Shown here one piece after another: positions 22,311 to 35,125 of a stretch of DNA of 64,000 nt (position 1 is the first letter of the stretch; each line of letters begins with the position of its first letter). Under the pieces are notes generated by a model. That model did not search any database and had not been told where the DNA came from. It was given only the letters and a program-made list of their open reading frames with translations. A program made the translations under genes and the position numbers. The DNA is from Amyloporia xantha (taxonomy: Eukaryota; Basidiomycota; Agaricomycetes; Polyporales; Adustoporiaceae). The stretch spans positions 1,178,001 to 1,242,000 of the forward strand of contig JAYKKR010000010.1 of NCBI GenBank assembly GCA_036971615.1, written 5' to 3'.

Positions 22311-25300
22311 TACCACAGGGTTTTCAAGCTCCTGCCATTTTCTGTCGCTTCCGTCAGTGCCGCTTCGCTTGGAGGCGATTATTTATGTTGTTCGTGATGT
22401 CGGTACTAAGACGTACAACCTGCTTAGTGTAGTGCATTTGAAAGTATATCACATGGTTTTTTGCTTGATACCATGACGTACCGTGGAATCGGTGGCCAGT
22501 GAAGTACGAAGCTTCGTGTTTCAAGGAGGCATGCACGGTGCTCCTTTGTCCCCGTGAGTTGTGACCATTCTTCTTATCTCTTACTTGGAAGACCTTCAGG
22601 ATTCTCTCTATTGGTCACTGGCCTGTGTGGAACCCATGGATGCTCAAAGACAAATTGATTCAGATGATAGACCGCCAGAATCACGGGCAGAAGGATAAGT
22701 GATCGTCCAAATGTCCTTAATACGTGCTTTGATCAGGGTCCTTTACAGCATCGTCTTCCTTGCTGTGCGGTTTTAGACCGGGTCACATTCGAGTGTAGAC
22801 ACGAGTTCCCTCAGCTCACAGTGAATTCTACGTCAGGTTGGGATTACCTTCAGCTCTACCAGGTAAAATCAAATCCATTTGAACAATGCTGATATGACCC
22901 GTGCACAACGGCCTCAGTCGATGACTGAAGCTAGGCGGTTTGTGCATGCGAGCTCAAAAGCCATGAAGCCACCGTGCTGCTTCTCTGGAGGCACATGGTC
23001 GTGTTATCTCAGGGTCCAGGTTTTGGAAACTCACAATACATCATTGCGACCGTACGTCTGTTCGAGCACTTCGGATACGATGCCCCCGCATCCGAGGGTG
23101 CTTTCGCTCCACGTTCACGAGAGCTCCTGCATGAGGGCCACAGGACAACCGCACGCGCTTAAGTTCCCACCGTCGCCACGACGACTTCTGCGGACAGACA
23201 TCCGCCCATGGCTGCTATTCAACCTTTCGAGGCACACCACATCCAACGCTGGCGAAGATGTTTTGGACTGGGTCTTCGCGCAACTTGTGTCCACTGAAGC
23301 GTTGCTTTTCTGGTCTTGCGAGGATCGGAACTAAGTGAGTGCACATGCACCATCTCTTCGATTCCCTTCGAGGCCGAACGGTTGTCATGAGGCAGCGGAC
23401 CGGACTGGCCAACGCTCTAATCTCTTGATCAATAAACTTACGCAGAATACAGGTAACTAAATTACCTGTAATGTACGAAGGCCCATTGAACTTGAATATG
23501 CGTCTCTCACGACTGATCAATAACCTCCCTACTTTGCCTGACACTCGCAGGATAAGTTTTGCCAAGAAGTCCCCGCTACTATACTAGGCAGCGGTTGGAA
23601 AACCTTTGGCATTGACCGTGGTGGAACGAGATGTAGACCAAGAATCACGACGCACGGAGATGCATACAGTCTCACCGCTGGCAGAAATCTCCTCTTCTCT
23701 GCGGTGAGATTCGACTGTATGGAGCGCTGAATTCAATCCGACTTTGTAAAAATATTCCCCCTCGAGCAGGAGCGGTCCAAGGAATCTCAGTCCGCCATAT
23801 GAATTTTCTGCGACCAAGCTCCATGTAATTATTACACCAGAATAGGTGCCCATATTACTCGCTTCACAACCGGTCCGTTGGCACGGTTCGATCGGCGACA
23901 TGACAAGTCTTGAACTGAGCACCAGCTATTTTCAGCAAGAAAGCGCATGGCCCCAGGATCCGTGTAAGTATGTCCGAGATATGACACTTACCGGCCCATC
24001 ATGGGCTTGAGAGCATCTTGACCTCGTGAAACGGGGTTCTTTAGGGGGCATCAATAAGCAAGGCGCACCACTAAGGTGCAATAACGTTAACCCTCTAACA
24101 GATTTTCTATGAAGAGAAAGTTCTATGGCTCACCCCTTGCCGTAAAGAATAAGCTGCAGCCATTCGACGGTATGTGCAGATATCTCCGCCGTGAAACATT
24201 TCTGATCCACCCGTAAATATTCGACGAATTAATAGTGGCCATTTCGAGGAAAAGTGGGCAGCAGAAGAGGTGTCGAGCGGTCAATATACAGAATGCTACG
24301 TCTCACCAGAGCAGAGCTACAATTGCGGATTATAGTCCAGAAGATAATCATTTCTCGATCCTGTACCGTTTTCCTCTTGTCGTTCCTTCGCTCCCAGAAT
24401 TTCTGACGATTTTTCCAACGGACAGTACAAGCTCTCAACGAATCACGCATTGTACATAGGCAGGTAGAATGTGTACGCTTTAGATGATTTTGATAAATTG
24501 ACTGCACAGAGACTTATTTCACAAGTTCATGGCGCTCTCCCATATACATATCCAGAATGGGTATCCTCCAAAAGCCTCACGATCACACCGAGCAGTTCCG
24601 ATCAAAATGATGGGAAGTGACGAACGTCGCGGACGGGATGAACCGAGAGAGAGACCGCAAACGGCGAATCATATCATCAGCCTACGGTCTTTACAATGGC
24701 GCAATCGCAGAATCCTCTACGCGTGATGCGGTTAGGTTCCCGAACCAGAGTCAAAACATCGCGTAGATCCTACCGGTGGGTCAGGTCCCTTATCTATACG
24801 CCCCCCACCCGGATATCGGTGGTATTGGAAGAGACTTCAATACCTTCTCGTCTTCTTACGAGATCTTCTCACCCGCTGCCTCCACACAGCCAGAGCATGC
24901 AGACACAGGCGATAAGGGGTGCCTGCCACAGATTTAGCGGTTCAAAATGCATATCTGCAGAACTATCAAATGTCGATGGAAGTCGGGGCTTCACGACAGA
25001 CTGGCCGGGGGCAGGAGAGCCTATCCGCGACCGAGACGGGGTGCACGACGTATAGAAGAGTGCATAAAGCACATGCGTCAGCCGTACGCAGCGTCATCTA
25101 CCACTTACCTTCCTCGACGAGCAACTTCAGAGTTGACCCGTCTTCGGTATTTGAATTAGCGACGAGGCGTGGCCTTCCACTGGCATGGCCAGACCGCGTA
25201 TTTCAATATTGGGCATGTCAAATCGTCAATTGCCAAGCAAAGGTATTGCTTGGAAGCCCTATGTGTCATGCATGTCCAGATATGCCCGGTGGCCAGATGC

Positions 25301-27362
25301 AATGGAAGATATGTGGGGATCAACGAAGCAGCCGCAAAAGAGGAAGAAACCAGTACCAGAATATACAGATGGCGCTGCACGCGCAATATGTCATAGATTC
25401 CATTCCATACACCCTCCGCCGCTGACGACCCAACCGGTCCAGCGACTGGCCAGGAACAAGGACATCTCTGTACGGCAATTCGGCGCAAGCTCAGTTCGAA
25501 CTCACTCCACCGCGATGTGATAGACATGTCCCGGCGGCATCAAAGCCTCCGGGGCCTGCCAAACGCCCGCCGAAAATAGCCTCCAGCTTACTTGGGAGGG
25601 TATTCGGACGTGAGAGCGTGATGGGCGCGTGTGTGAACAGACGATTGAGAACGCACCCACCTACTGTGGTTGCGCGCGCTTGGGGAGGCTCCATGGATGA
25701 AGGGCTCTAGCGGGGCGGTGAACAATGGCCGTGCATCGATAGATACGTATACATACTGGAAGTGGAAGCTGGGTGGTTTGGGTTCGTGCTATCTGCCCAA
25801 CCGCTGCAGCCAGAAGAAGGCTCGAGGGAATTGAGAGCGGGTGGTCGGTGGCATCAGGTTTCACACCGATCGTCCTTCGATGTGGCGAGCGTATCATCAT
25901 TTCATACGCACGGGCGTGTGAAGGACGGGGATAAACATGGCACACATATCGCCATTTCCTGGAAGCGAGCAATGGCTGGGAATGATGATGGCGAAACGAT
26001 CGGGGGTGGCCTGCGACCGCTTCGAAGCCGCAACGAGCACGAATGTAGCGTCGGAGAAATTCGCAAGCGTGGATTTACCCCAGGAGTTAGAAAAAACGGC
26101 CGGGCGTGTGCACCTTGCAATCCAAGGGAGGTGCAGACAGACTTTCATGCCTGATGCCGAGGACGAACTGCAAGTCGTGGGTTCCCGCTGTTTCATCTTT
26201 GCGCCATCCTTGCATTATCAGTGTCAATCAAACATACCGCCCGTCTTCGGGACGACATCAACACATATCAAGCCATCTCGACAAATACGCAGGACAGGAG
26301 ATGCAATAAATCACCGAGACCGAGACATATGCCGTGCTCGAGGACTAGCGCAGGACCCTGACGCCTCTAGATCTGCGCCCTGTGAGGTTTGCTTAATCTG
26401 ACCGTGGAACAGCCGTATAAACTCGCGCTGTGAGTGGTGATAAGAAATGGAAACAGGCATCTCGAGACGTCCATCATTCGCGTCCTCGGACAGGGTGGGG
26501 CAGGGCTGTCTGTCGCACGCACACACGGAAATCTGGAACCTAGAACTGCGAAGACGCTGATCGCTTCCATACAATCCCAAGTGGTACCCCTATAGACGCC
26601 GCGAAACCAGCCAAGCACGCGCATACACTTACACCGCACAATGCGCCTTCCTTTGCTTTAAACACGCGGCGCGAGGTGAGATATGGAGAGCCAAGCTGTG
26701 ATTGCTGTGATACCGGGGTGGCTCGAGGGTCAAGTGCCTCTTCGGAGCCTTGCCCAACGGGCACAAGTACGTGACTTGACACATCAGATCTTCAGAACGG
26801 GGGTGGTTCGACACGAAATAATGAATTTGACTCGGACACGACTGGTGATGTGGAGGCCGAGTTCGGTTCCCGGCCGGGGGGACGGTCACAGACCATGGAT
26901 AGGACGCCGGGCGGCGTGCCATGAATGAGAGATTCTGCGAGATTCTGCGTCCCATACATACTTCATTTCCCCCGCGCACCTGGTAAATTAAATTGCGAGA
27001 TTTGCAGTGTGCGCACAGAATCCCTGTGCATAGGACCCCTTTCTGAAAATGTGAAATTGATGATAAGTCAATTAGTCAAAAACAGGCGGTTACTTCAAGA
27101 CGATGACGAGGACGCGCGCCGACCGAGCGACGAAACGGCCACCTGCGGCCGGCGGCTCTGGAGGCGGGACGTATTGAAGATGACTGGAATGTGGCACTAC
27201 TGCGAAAATGCGCGATGGATATGCCTCCAGTACTCCGTCATCGGTTGTAGTGAAGACGAGGAGATGAATGGAACCGGGCAAGTGGGGAAGACGTAGCGGT
27301 GCGGGGTCAGATGTCCGATGGAGGGCCGTATACCGCCCGACGATGCGACGCACGCGGACAAG

Positions 27363-28076
27363 CTAGCCACATTGGACGCGGTTCCAGTCGGACGGTGCGA
27401 GACACATGCAGTCGGACAAGGACGGGAAGTGAATGGTTTGGAACGTGGTGCATGGTAGATGCTGGATGCACGTCGCAATAGAATATTCGCACTCGCTGCA
27501 CACCTTGGCGCGCCATGACGCCATCGTCTGCCGTCCGACGAACTTCGTGTCTTCGTCCGAACGCGCGAGAACCGCGTCCATAAACGGGCGGTGTGCCTCT
27601 GGCAGGGTCTGCTGGACGCCGGCCGGACGGCCATCTCGATACGGGGACTTCGCGGGTTTAGCGATCCACGTTCCGCGCGCCGCGGAGTGTGGCAGGGTGC
27701 CGTACGCGCGGGCGTTCGGGACCCAGAGCAAGGGTGACTCTGTGCGATGGCGTGTATGGGAAGCGGTGGCTAGCGCGTCCTGGGCGGCTGCGAAGCGGGC
27801 GGGTGTGGGAACCGCGCGATCGGACAGCTTACGCGAGGACACATGACGGGGCAGGCTGGCGGGGGACGCGTGCGTGCCGGGCGAGCGGAGGCATGTGACG
27901 GAGGTGGGAGTGGACGGCGGGGGGGTGCGCGTGGTGGAGGATGCAGCCAAGACTGATGGAGGCGATAGGTTCCATGCTGGTGTATGCTCTGGGGAGTGCT
28001 GGATGCGGGCGATGCGGGGAGCCGGGTCGGCTCGTGGATGGTGTGAAGAGGGTGGGAGGATTCGAGGGGGTAGCAA
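27363..28076 (-). other. Long open frame without ATG start, possible exon
   Basis: A 237-codon minus-strand frame is open but begins at TTG. Its sequence is Pro/Ser/Thr-rich at first and then less biased (SPLLWVPNARAYGTLPHSA, SDEDTKFVGRQTMASWR, VCSECEYSIATCIQHLPC). It could be an exon of an unrecognised gene or a chance frame in GC-rich DNA. No partner exon or domain was found. Confidence 0.2.
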
Positions 28077-28346
28077 CGAACAGTCGGTTTGAAGATGCTT
28101 GTGCGAGAGAGCAGGCCGGGTGTGATGCCGAGATGCGCTGGCAGCCGCTGGCTATTCTGGGCGGAGGCGCGTGGCTGTGAGAGCTCGAGGGAAGAAGGAG
28201 CAGGCCTCACGATAAGGACGAGGGGACAGCCAGCGCCGTCGTCGGTCGGTCATACACGGCCTGAACGATGGCGGCTCGGCGGGGCTGGGTTGGACAGCGA
28301 CGCGAATGGCGTCATGGGCGGGCCAGGGCCAGGGACGGCGGCGGGG

Positions 28347-28370
28347 GCGAGGGCGAGGGCGAGGGCGGGG
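28347..28370. repeat. GAGGGC hexanucleotide repeat
   Basis: About four tandem GAGGGC-like units lie in a G-rich, purine-rich stretch some 360 bp upstream of the start codon at 28,728. This may be a promoter-associated simple repeat. Confidence 0.7.
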
Positions 28371-28727
28371 AGCGCCGGTGAGAGAGGCCGGAGTGGCCGG
28401 AGGGGAGAAGCCGGGCGTGTTGCATGAACGTTCCCGAATTGAATCGACTGCGCTGACCCTCTCAAATCGCCCGTGGCTCGGTCCTTGTCACCCTTCCTCC
28501 CGCCATCTCTCTTTCCCCCTCCCCGTATCCTCTTCTCCCATCGATTGTCTCTCCTCTCTCAGTCATTTACGACTCGTTCGAGGCACGCGTTTCCCTTTCC
28601 TCCGTCCTACTTACTTTCCTCACCATCATCATATCGCTTTTCAGATGTGCCTGTCCGTCTGATTCACAACTCTCGATCCCCTACACGTCCTTGGTCATCG
28701 CCCACCCACCGTCCACGCCCTCCCATC

Positions 28728-31700
28728 ATGCGCCGCATCGCCGCCGTCTTCGCCTCCAGGCGCACAGACAAGTCAGAGGCTGCCTCCTCCCACTGCGACG
28801 ACACCACCAACGACGACCATCCACCACTACCGGTCCACTCCCCAAAACACCCTCAAGGCCTCCCCCGCCCAAAGTCGCGATTCTTCCGCACCCTCTCCCG
28901 TCGCGCCCCAGCCCTCGCAACCCCCCTTCCCGACTACACCAACCATCCCCCATCCTCCGCCTCCTCCAGCACAGGGCCCACCACCCCCGACGACGACGCC
29001 CGCAGCTTCCACCGCGCAAAGACCTTTCTCCACCCTTTCCCGGACAAGGCTCCCCCCGCAGAGCACATCGACACCGCCGTCGCCGTCCGCGCCGAAACCA
29101 GCCCGACCCGCTCCGCCCTCCGCGCGACGCTCGGCGTCGCTACCGGCGTGGATCGACGTGATCGCGGCAGCCCACAGCAGCCCGAAAACGACTCTGAGGA
29201 CGAATCAGACGAGAGCTACGGCGAGCCGCCGTCACTACCGCCGCCCCGGACGCGCATCGCGCAGGCTCAGAACTCGCCCTCGCCGGCCCTCGCTTCTCTG
29301 CAAGCACAATATTCACATTCACAAGCCCAGTCGCACACTCAAACAGATGCACCGCCGCTCGCTCCCGCCGGGTACGTCCTCGCTCTCGCGTCTGCCGCGC
29401 TCCGCCCGCCCTTCTCGCCCCCACCCCTCCTGCACATCCCACACGCGCCCCTCTTCCCGCGCTCGGTGAATATATGCACTGCGAACACTCGTTATAGCGC
29501 ACACGCGCTCCTTCCGGAGATTTTCCACCGCCGCCTCGTCGCGCGGCTCACCTCGGCCGGCGAGCAGCTCAGTGCAGCAGACAGACGCACCCTCGCGCCT
29601 TTCGCGTCGCGTCGGGGGCTTCCTGCATCGAAAGTGGGTGTGGGCGCGGTGCCGATGATGGTGCTCGACGACACCGCCGTGCCTACGCCTGCGCGCGTCA
29701 CGCGCGTGAGCGAAGGCTTCAAGCGGTGGGTCGCCCGTCCGTGCTTCGAGGACCGGCTCGTGGTGTATCTCCCCGGTGATGGTGAGGTGGTGTGTCAGAA
29801 GGTGCAGGGAACGGGGCTGGGTGTCGCGGCGCTGGAGTACAGCGAGGGGCTGGAGGTCATGGCGGGGGTTTATGATGACGAGGAGGAGCAGGAGGGAGAT
29901 GTGCCCGTGGAAGAGCCCGCGTTTGATGCGTATGCGCAGGCGCGGGCCGATGCTGAGCGAGAGAGTGAGTTGCCGGGGGCAGGTGTGGATTCTGGACTTC
30001 TTTTAGGCTCTCGCGAGAAGACGCAGATGCAGGGGCAGGGGCAGGGGCATGAGAAGGAGAAGAACGTGGTGCAGTTTCCCCGCGGTGCGCCCCACACGGC
30101 CGCACTGTCGCCGGATGCACACGCGTCCGCGGCATCGCTCACGGCGCCTGCGCTGAACGTGGACATCGACACGGGCGGTCTGGGCGCTCTCTTTGGCGGA
30201 GTCGGGGCGATGGAGAGGACGGGGACGTCTCCTGGGATGACGCCGCCGCTATCGCGGACGCCCTCGGCGGGCGTGAGCCCGGCGTCCTCGGGGCCGCCGA
30301 CGCCCACCGGGGCTTTACCACCGTCACCAGCGCAGATCGCGGCGATAGGCATGGTGGGAGGCGGGCAGGGCAAGCCGTTGCAGGCGCAGCAGCCGTCAGG
30401 TGAGCCGACCTTCACGTCTTCTCTTCTCATCCTCGCTCCTCTTCACCTCAGCCGCGGGCACGAGCACGGGCACACGTACACGCACAGCCCGTGTGGCCTT
30501 GCGGTCTGTGTCTCGTTCATACTTTTTCGCTTTCGAGTCGCTCATCCTCGTTCCCCCTCACACTTGTTTCACCTCTCACCTCTCGCACCTCATTTATCAC
30601 CACGCTCGCGGTGTGGCTGGTGTCCCTGATGTCGCTGATGATAACGACGATACTGACTACGGACTTTCTCTTTCGCGCGTTGCAGGCTCACCGCCGACAC
30701 AGTCGCCCACTTCCCGCGCACAGCCGTACAAGGCGATGCCGTCGCCGCTCCGCATCGAGCAGAACATGCGGCTCCCGAGCCCGTGGTCGCCGGTTAAGGA
30801 CCGGGAGGAGCAGCAGCAGAGAAAGGAGAACGAGAAGGAGGAAAAGCGGCTGTCCCCAGCCAGTTCCACGGATAGCTCGAGGTCGACATCGCCAGCGCTC
30901 ACGACGGCGAGCACGAGCACGAGCACGGCGACGATCACACCGAAGGCGCTCGCGTCTGCACGTACGACATCGCCCCAGTCAGCGCGCTCGGCATCGCAAT
31001 CGCAGTCCCCGCCACAGTCCCCATCACAGTCACAGTCTCACTCTAAGCCGGCGGTGCGGTTCGCAGAGTCCGCGAAGGACAAGGAAGATGAGTCTGATGA
31101 CTCGGAGGCGGAGCGTCGGGATAACATTCCGCTCGGGTACGTGCAGCGCATCAAGCAGCAGCGGCTCGAGAAGCAGCGGTTCCTCGCTGCCGAACGCGCA
31201 CGGCGTGCGCAGGCGGAGGAGGCGCAGCGCCGGGCTGAGCGTGCGCGTGTCGAAGAGGAGGAGCGGAAGCGCGCGGAGAGGGAGAGGGAACGGAGGGAGA
31301 AGGAGGAGGAGAGGAGGCGGCGGATGTATGCGGAGGAGGTGGCGGCTGCGAGGAGGAGGAGGGAGAGCATGCAGTTCATCCCGCCGGCGATGGTGCCGAG
31401 TCCGGGTGTGGGGAGCGGCCCGACGGAGTGGGAGAGGGAGAGACATGAGAGTGGGGCGGGGAGGGGGAGGGGGAGAGAGAAGGAAAGAGAGAGGGAGAGA
31501 GAGGAGACGTATGCAAGGCCGGTGTATGATGCGAGGAGACAGAGCGAGTCGGGGGCGAGGCAGCTGCAACAGCAACATCGGAACGCGTCGCCTGCGCCGC
31601 CAATGCCTACGCAGAGCCAGAGTGCGCGGAACTCGTCGCCGGCGCCCAGCGGGAGTGCGAGCGGAAGCCAGCGAGGTTCGTCGTCACATTCGCACCTTGC

Positions 31701-32781
31701 CCCGCCGCATCCTGCGACGCTCGGGACGACCAACCGCTCTTCGTCTGCGCCCGACGTGCGCCCGCGCGAGGCGAGAAGCGGCAGTTCGAGTTCGGCCAAC
31801 CGCAATTCGATGGTGTCGGAGGCTGGCAGCAAGGCGCGTACGTCGAGCTTCTCGTCGAACCCTCCGTCCCCGCTCTGGATGGCGAGCCCTGGTCCAGGAA
31901 TGAATATGAACATGAACATGAACATGAACCGCATGAGCATGAACATGGGCATGATGAATGTCCCCCCTATGCCGATGATGGCGATCCCGATGCCTGTCCC
32001 TGTGCCCGTGCCCATGCCTGGATATGGGATGCCGATGGGTATGGAGCCGCTCCTGCCGCCGACGCCGCCGTTTGTCATGCAGCAGTTCGGGTACCGTCCG
32101 CCGTCGCAGCATGGACAGAACCAGAGCCAAGGCCAGGATCATAGTCGAAGCTCGAGTCCGGGGCGCAGCTCGGGGCAGGGTCATGGTCATGGTCATGGTC
32201 ATGGTCATAGCCAGGGCCAGGGTCAAGGTGACGGTCAAGGCCAGCGGCGCGCACATAGTTCGTCCCCCACTCCCCCTCAGTCGCATCATCGCTCGCCGGA
32301 GCAGTCGCAGCCGCGTGCGCACAGCTCGTCCCCGACCAATCTGCGTCCCCAACGCGAGGTGTTCGCGCCCAGCGCGAGTCGGGCCGCCCTGCGTGTGAGT
32401 GAGACGTCGAACCAAAATCCGAGCCGTGGTCCCCGCAAGGAATCGTCGCCTGTACCGCATTCTCCGCGCGAATATACCCACCACCGCCGGTCGAGCGCGG
32501 ACGCGGATCTTCATCGTCTGCCTCAGTCGTACAGCCCTCCTGCTCCCGCCGCGCGTAGCGACCACCACAAGGACAGGGACGATCAGCGCCGACGGGTCAA
32601 GTCGCCATCGACTCCGTCTCAGCGGTCGTCAGCACATCATTCGTCGACCATGCCTCCTCCCGTGCCATCGTCGCCGCCGATTGTGGTGAGCGAGCCGCGC
32701 AATTCTTGGGCAATCCCTTCATCAGGGTTTCAGATTTTGAGCAGGCCGGCTCACCCGAGAAGGCAGACGATGATTTCATAG
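28728..32781 (+). CDS. Long low-complexity protein with central coiled coil, function unknown
   Basis: The chosen start is the ATG at 28728 (MRRIAAVFASRRTDKSEAA); the frame is open further upstream but there only shows leader-like Ser/Pro sequence. Exon 1 runs to about 30,399 (GTGAGC donor). The last exon begins at about 30,686 after TTGCAG and ends at TAG 32,779-32,781. A moderately ordered block spans the exon 1 middle: ARSFHRAKTFLHPFPD, GYVLALASAALRPP, LLPEIFHRRLVARL and VSEGFKRWVARPCFEDRLV. The second part has LGYVQRIKQQRLEKQRFLAA leading into a highly charged Glu/Arg coiled coil, then Ser/Pro-rich sequence. It also carries Met-Asn, Pro-Val and Gly-His dipeptide runs. I recognise no named domain. 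The 286-nt gap between exons is long for this genome and may hide a small exon. Confidence 0.75.
32179..32208 (+). repeat. GGTCAT hexamer repeat encoding Gly-His run
   Basis: Five perfect tandem GGTCAT units encode GHGHGHGHGH inside the low-complexity protein. A similar run of Met-Asn codons (ATGAAC units) lies near 31,900-31,930. Confidence 0.95.
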
Positions 32782-33715
32782 CCCTGTCGGCGTCTCGTTT
32801 CTCCTGAAGTCCTCCGCCACAGCTGGCGCTCCCGAGATGTGACATAATTGCTTAATACCTTCCCCCTGCCTCTTAGGATGGTCGTGGGATCGACCAAGTG
32901 TACGTGTATCATCGCGTGTTGTCACTTGCATCTGCTATCGCTTCGTTGCTACGGACGTCGCTCTTTGCTGCATACGTTCGCTTTTCGTCCTATATTTTCT
33001 CTCTCGTCTCATGTCTCCCATCGTCTGTCAATTTTGGTACACTTTACAGTTCACATTTTTATTACCACTTACCCATAGTTTCACGTGTGTCCGTGCTCCA
33101 GGGACTTTGCATTCATCTCATGGTGTACTACACGCAACTGCAATCCGCGACCGTCCCTACATATATAACAACAGACCCTATACGTACGTACTTCATGCCA
33201 TTGGACCTTCATCCATATTAGCTTCCACCCAAGTGGCTCTCCCTGCATTTCGATTTGGATTTTACCGTAGTGCTGTTTCCTTTCATACGGACGATGTCGG
33301 GTCGGGACGTTTTCCAGACCTGCAGAATCTGGCTTGTACGTAAAATATGTAGTCAGTAGAACATGCATTTGTCAATTGCAATGCAAACATCGGGGGATGG
33401 AACAACTATGCATGTCGTGTCAATGTGAAGGCAACCATTTCGCATTCGTGTCAACGGTTGAGCGCTGTGCTGTTACTACGCTATCGACCAGGCAGTTTTC
33501 ACATTGCTCGTCTCGACTGTGTGCTTATTGATAGCGTAAAGTCATCAATGAATATTGTCCAACCCGTACGTTATGCAAGTATAGATACATAAAGTAGTAA
33601 AATGTCCGATGTCATTTAAACAGTCATAATAGAGAACTCTCGTCGTGTAAGCTCTAGCCATGACTCCTGGAACCTTAAAGAAGTGCAACGGTAATAGCAG
33701 ACCAGGTTGAGTGAC
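32782..33715. other. Intergenic region between convergent genes
   Basis: This 934-bp AT-richer stretch contains the 3' flanks of the low-complexity gene and of the membrane-protein gene. Frames of up to about 110 codons have no support. No repeat or RNA gene is recognised. Confidence 0.4.
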
Positions 33716-35125
33716 TCATGCGTCGCCACGCTCCGGGTGAGGCATCATCAAGGCAGACGAGGCACCGATCGGGTCGTAAGGCTCCGCGGTCACATCGTAC
33801 TTCTCAAGAGTCGGCACCAACGCGCGGCCCTTCATGTTGGGACGAACGAACGATTTCTCGCTGCGGTTACGACGCTTCATGATGAAGATGGCGCCCAGCA
33901 CGATGTATCCTGCACCGAGGACACTGACGACCGCGATGAGCGCGATGGTGACGGGCTGCGTGGTCGAGTGTGTCGAGGAACTGGATGGGTCAGCGACCGC
34001 GCCGAGGACCGCGTTTTGGAGCAAGCTGCGGCTGTAGTTTGTCGAAGTGGCCTTTGCCGACCATGAAGTGCCGGAGGGCAGTGCATTTCCTGACACGCGG
34101 GGCACCTGCTCTGCAGTCGGCTGCACGCCGGCCGTGATGCCACAACGCGTTAAGCACTCCTGGGAACCAAACGCAACGTCGTCGGGGATCTACGATGAAA
34201 TGAACGTCAGTTTCTGACACGTGGTTACTCTGAAATGCACAGTGCCTCACCATGTTAGCAAGGCTAGCTACTTCCTCGACACCGATTTCGCCCAGTGAAG
34301 CAGCGACAATGCTGGGAGGCAGACCAAATACTAGAAGAGGGTAAGTCTCTTAGTAGCTGGAAATTGTGCAAGGACTTACAGCCCTGCGCCGCCAGCAAGG
34401 TGCCAGGGTCATCCGAGTTGAGTGCAGCTGATCAAAATGTCAATTGCGAGCAAGTATACCATGAAGACCACACTTACAGACAAACTGCACCGGTTCACAG
34501 TTATCATTAAACTGGAAGTGGATAGAGCCCTGGATATCCGTCAGCAACACCTTCGACTACCGGAAAGGAGAAGTATGTACCTGGGGAAGAATCATTCCTT
34601 GGCCAGCAGTGACGTTGTTCACGATGAAACGAGAACCCGTCTCCGTTAACATGCCAGACTGTATCGACCCATTGACTTGGTACAAGAACTCAGTTGCCCG
34701 AGGATGTGTGTGCGGAGTGTTCATGCCGCAAGGCCCGAGAAAACCAGCGAGTAATGCAATGCCTGTCAGGGAGCACCTGGATCAGCATGCTGGAAGACTC
34801 GATAGTCGAAGAATGCAACATACCATTTCCGACCAATGCGGGGAAATCGGCAACTGATGCAAGTACAAGATGGCCAGCTTTACCCTGGACGACACCACTG
34901 GCGGGCGGGTTCACGAAGTCAAAGACAAACTGAAAACGGATGTCAGACCCATATACGCCTGCTTGAATGGATGGCACGTACGTCTGAGTCTTGCGGAAGG
35001 TCAGCGACGCGATCAACATGGTTCGGAGCGACGTCAAGCTCAGCAATCAAGGATGCGGTGGAGGTCGACTGAGCAAGAGCACCAGCCGCGGTGAAGGCAA
35101 GGGGCAGCAACAAAGACGTCAACAT
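33716..35125 (-). CDS. Secreted/type I membrane protein of unknown function
   Basis: The ATG at 35125 begins a signal peptide, MLTSLLLPLAFTAAGALAQ, followed by STSTASLIAELD. After a GTCGCT...CTCAG intron the ectodomain reads TYVPSIQAGVYGSDIRFQFV, GKAGHLVLASVADFPALVG, YQVNGSIQSGMLTETGSRF and IHFQFNDNCEPVQFVC. Then follow NSDDPGTLLAAQG and DDVAFGSQECLTRCGITAGV. One strong TM helix comes next (TIALIAVVSVLGAGYIVLGA) with a stop-transfer MKRRNR. A cytosolic tail of about 40 residues ends at 33,716. Conserved cysteines suggest disulfides in the ectodomain. I do not recognise a family name, and the exons were joined by splice phase only. Confidence 0.75.

Larger units (their letters stand above)
22311..28727. 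other. 6.4-kb stretch without a supported gene
   Basis: The first part holds the 3' flank of CENP-A. Frames of 110-170 codons exist on both strands (for example + 22,879-23,334, + 24,919-25,425, + 25,937-26,401, - 23,584-23,922). They have no recognisable domain, no consistent splice joins and no shared codon bias. From about 27 kb the sequence becomes GC-rich and purine-skewed. The last few hundred bases are probably the promoter and pyrimidine-rich leader of the 28,728 gene. I see no transposase, reverse transcriptase or terminal repeat. Confidence 0.5.

Noticed and set aside
22879..23334. A 151-codon plus frame after CENP-A, considered as a gene.
   Set aside because: No homology I recognise, unusual composition, no splice context, and both strands are equally open in places.
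23584..23922. Minus frame with LVAENSYGGLRFLGPLLLEG, considered as an exon of a secreted enzyme.
   Set aside because: No second exon or start could be joined and the resemblance to glycoside hydrolase sequence is too weak to name.
24720..24790. GGTTCCCGAACC-like palindrome examined as a tRNA B box.
   Set aside because: No A box, acceptor stem or anticodon arm can be folded around it.
28473..28727. N-terminal extension of the low-complexity protein from the ATG at 28,473.
   Set aside because: The sequence is pyrimidine-rich and reads Ser/Pro/Leu with no order, as expected of a 5' leader; the ATG at 28,728 has the better context.
31038..32078. Long minus-strand frames (up to 346 codons) opposite the low-complexity protein.
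   Set aside because: They arise from repeated codons in the plus-strand gene and consist of Arg/Ser/Leu runs without domain character.
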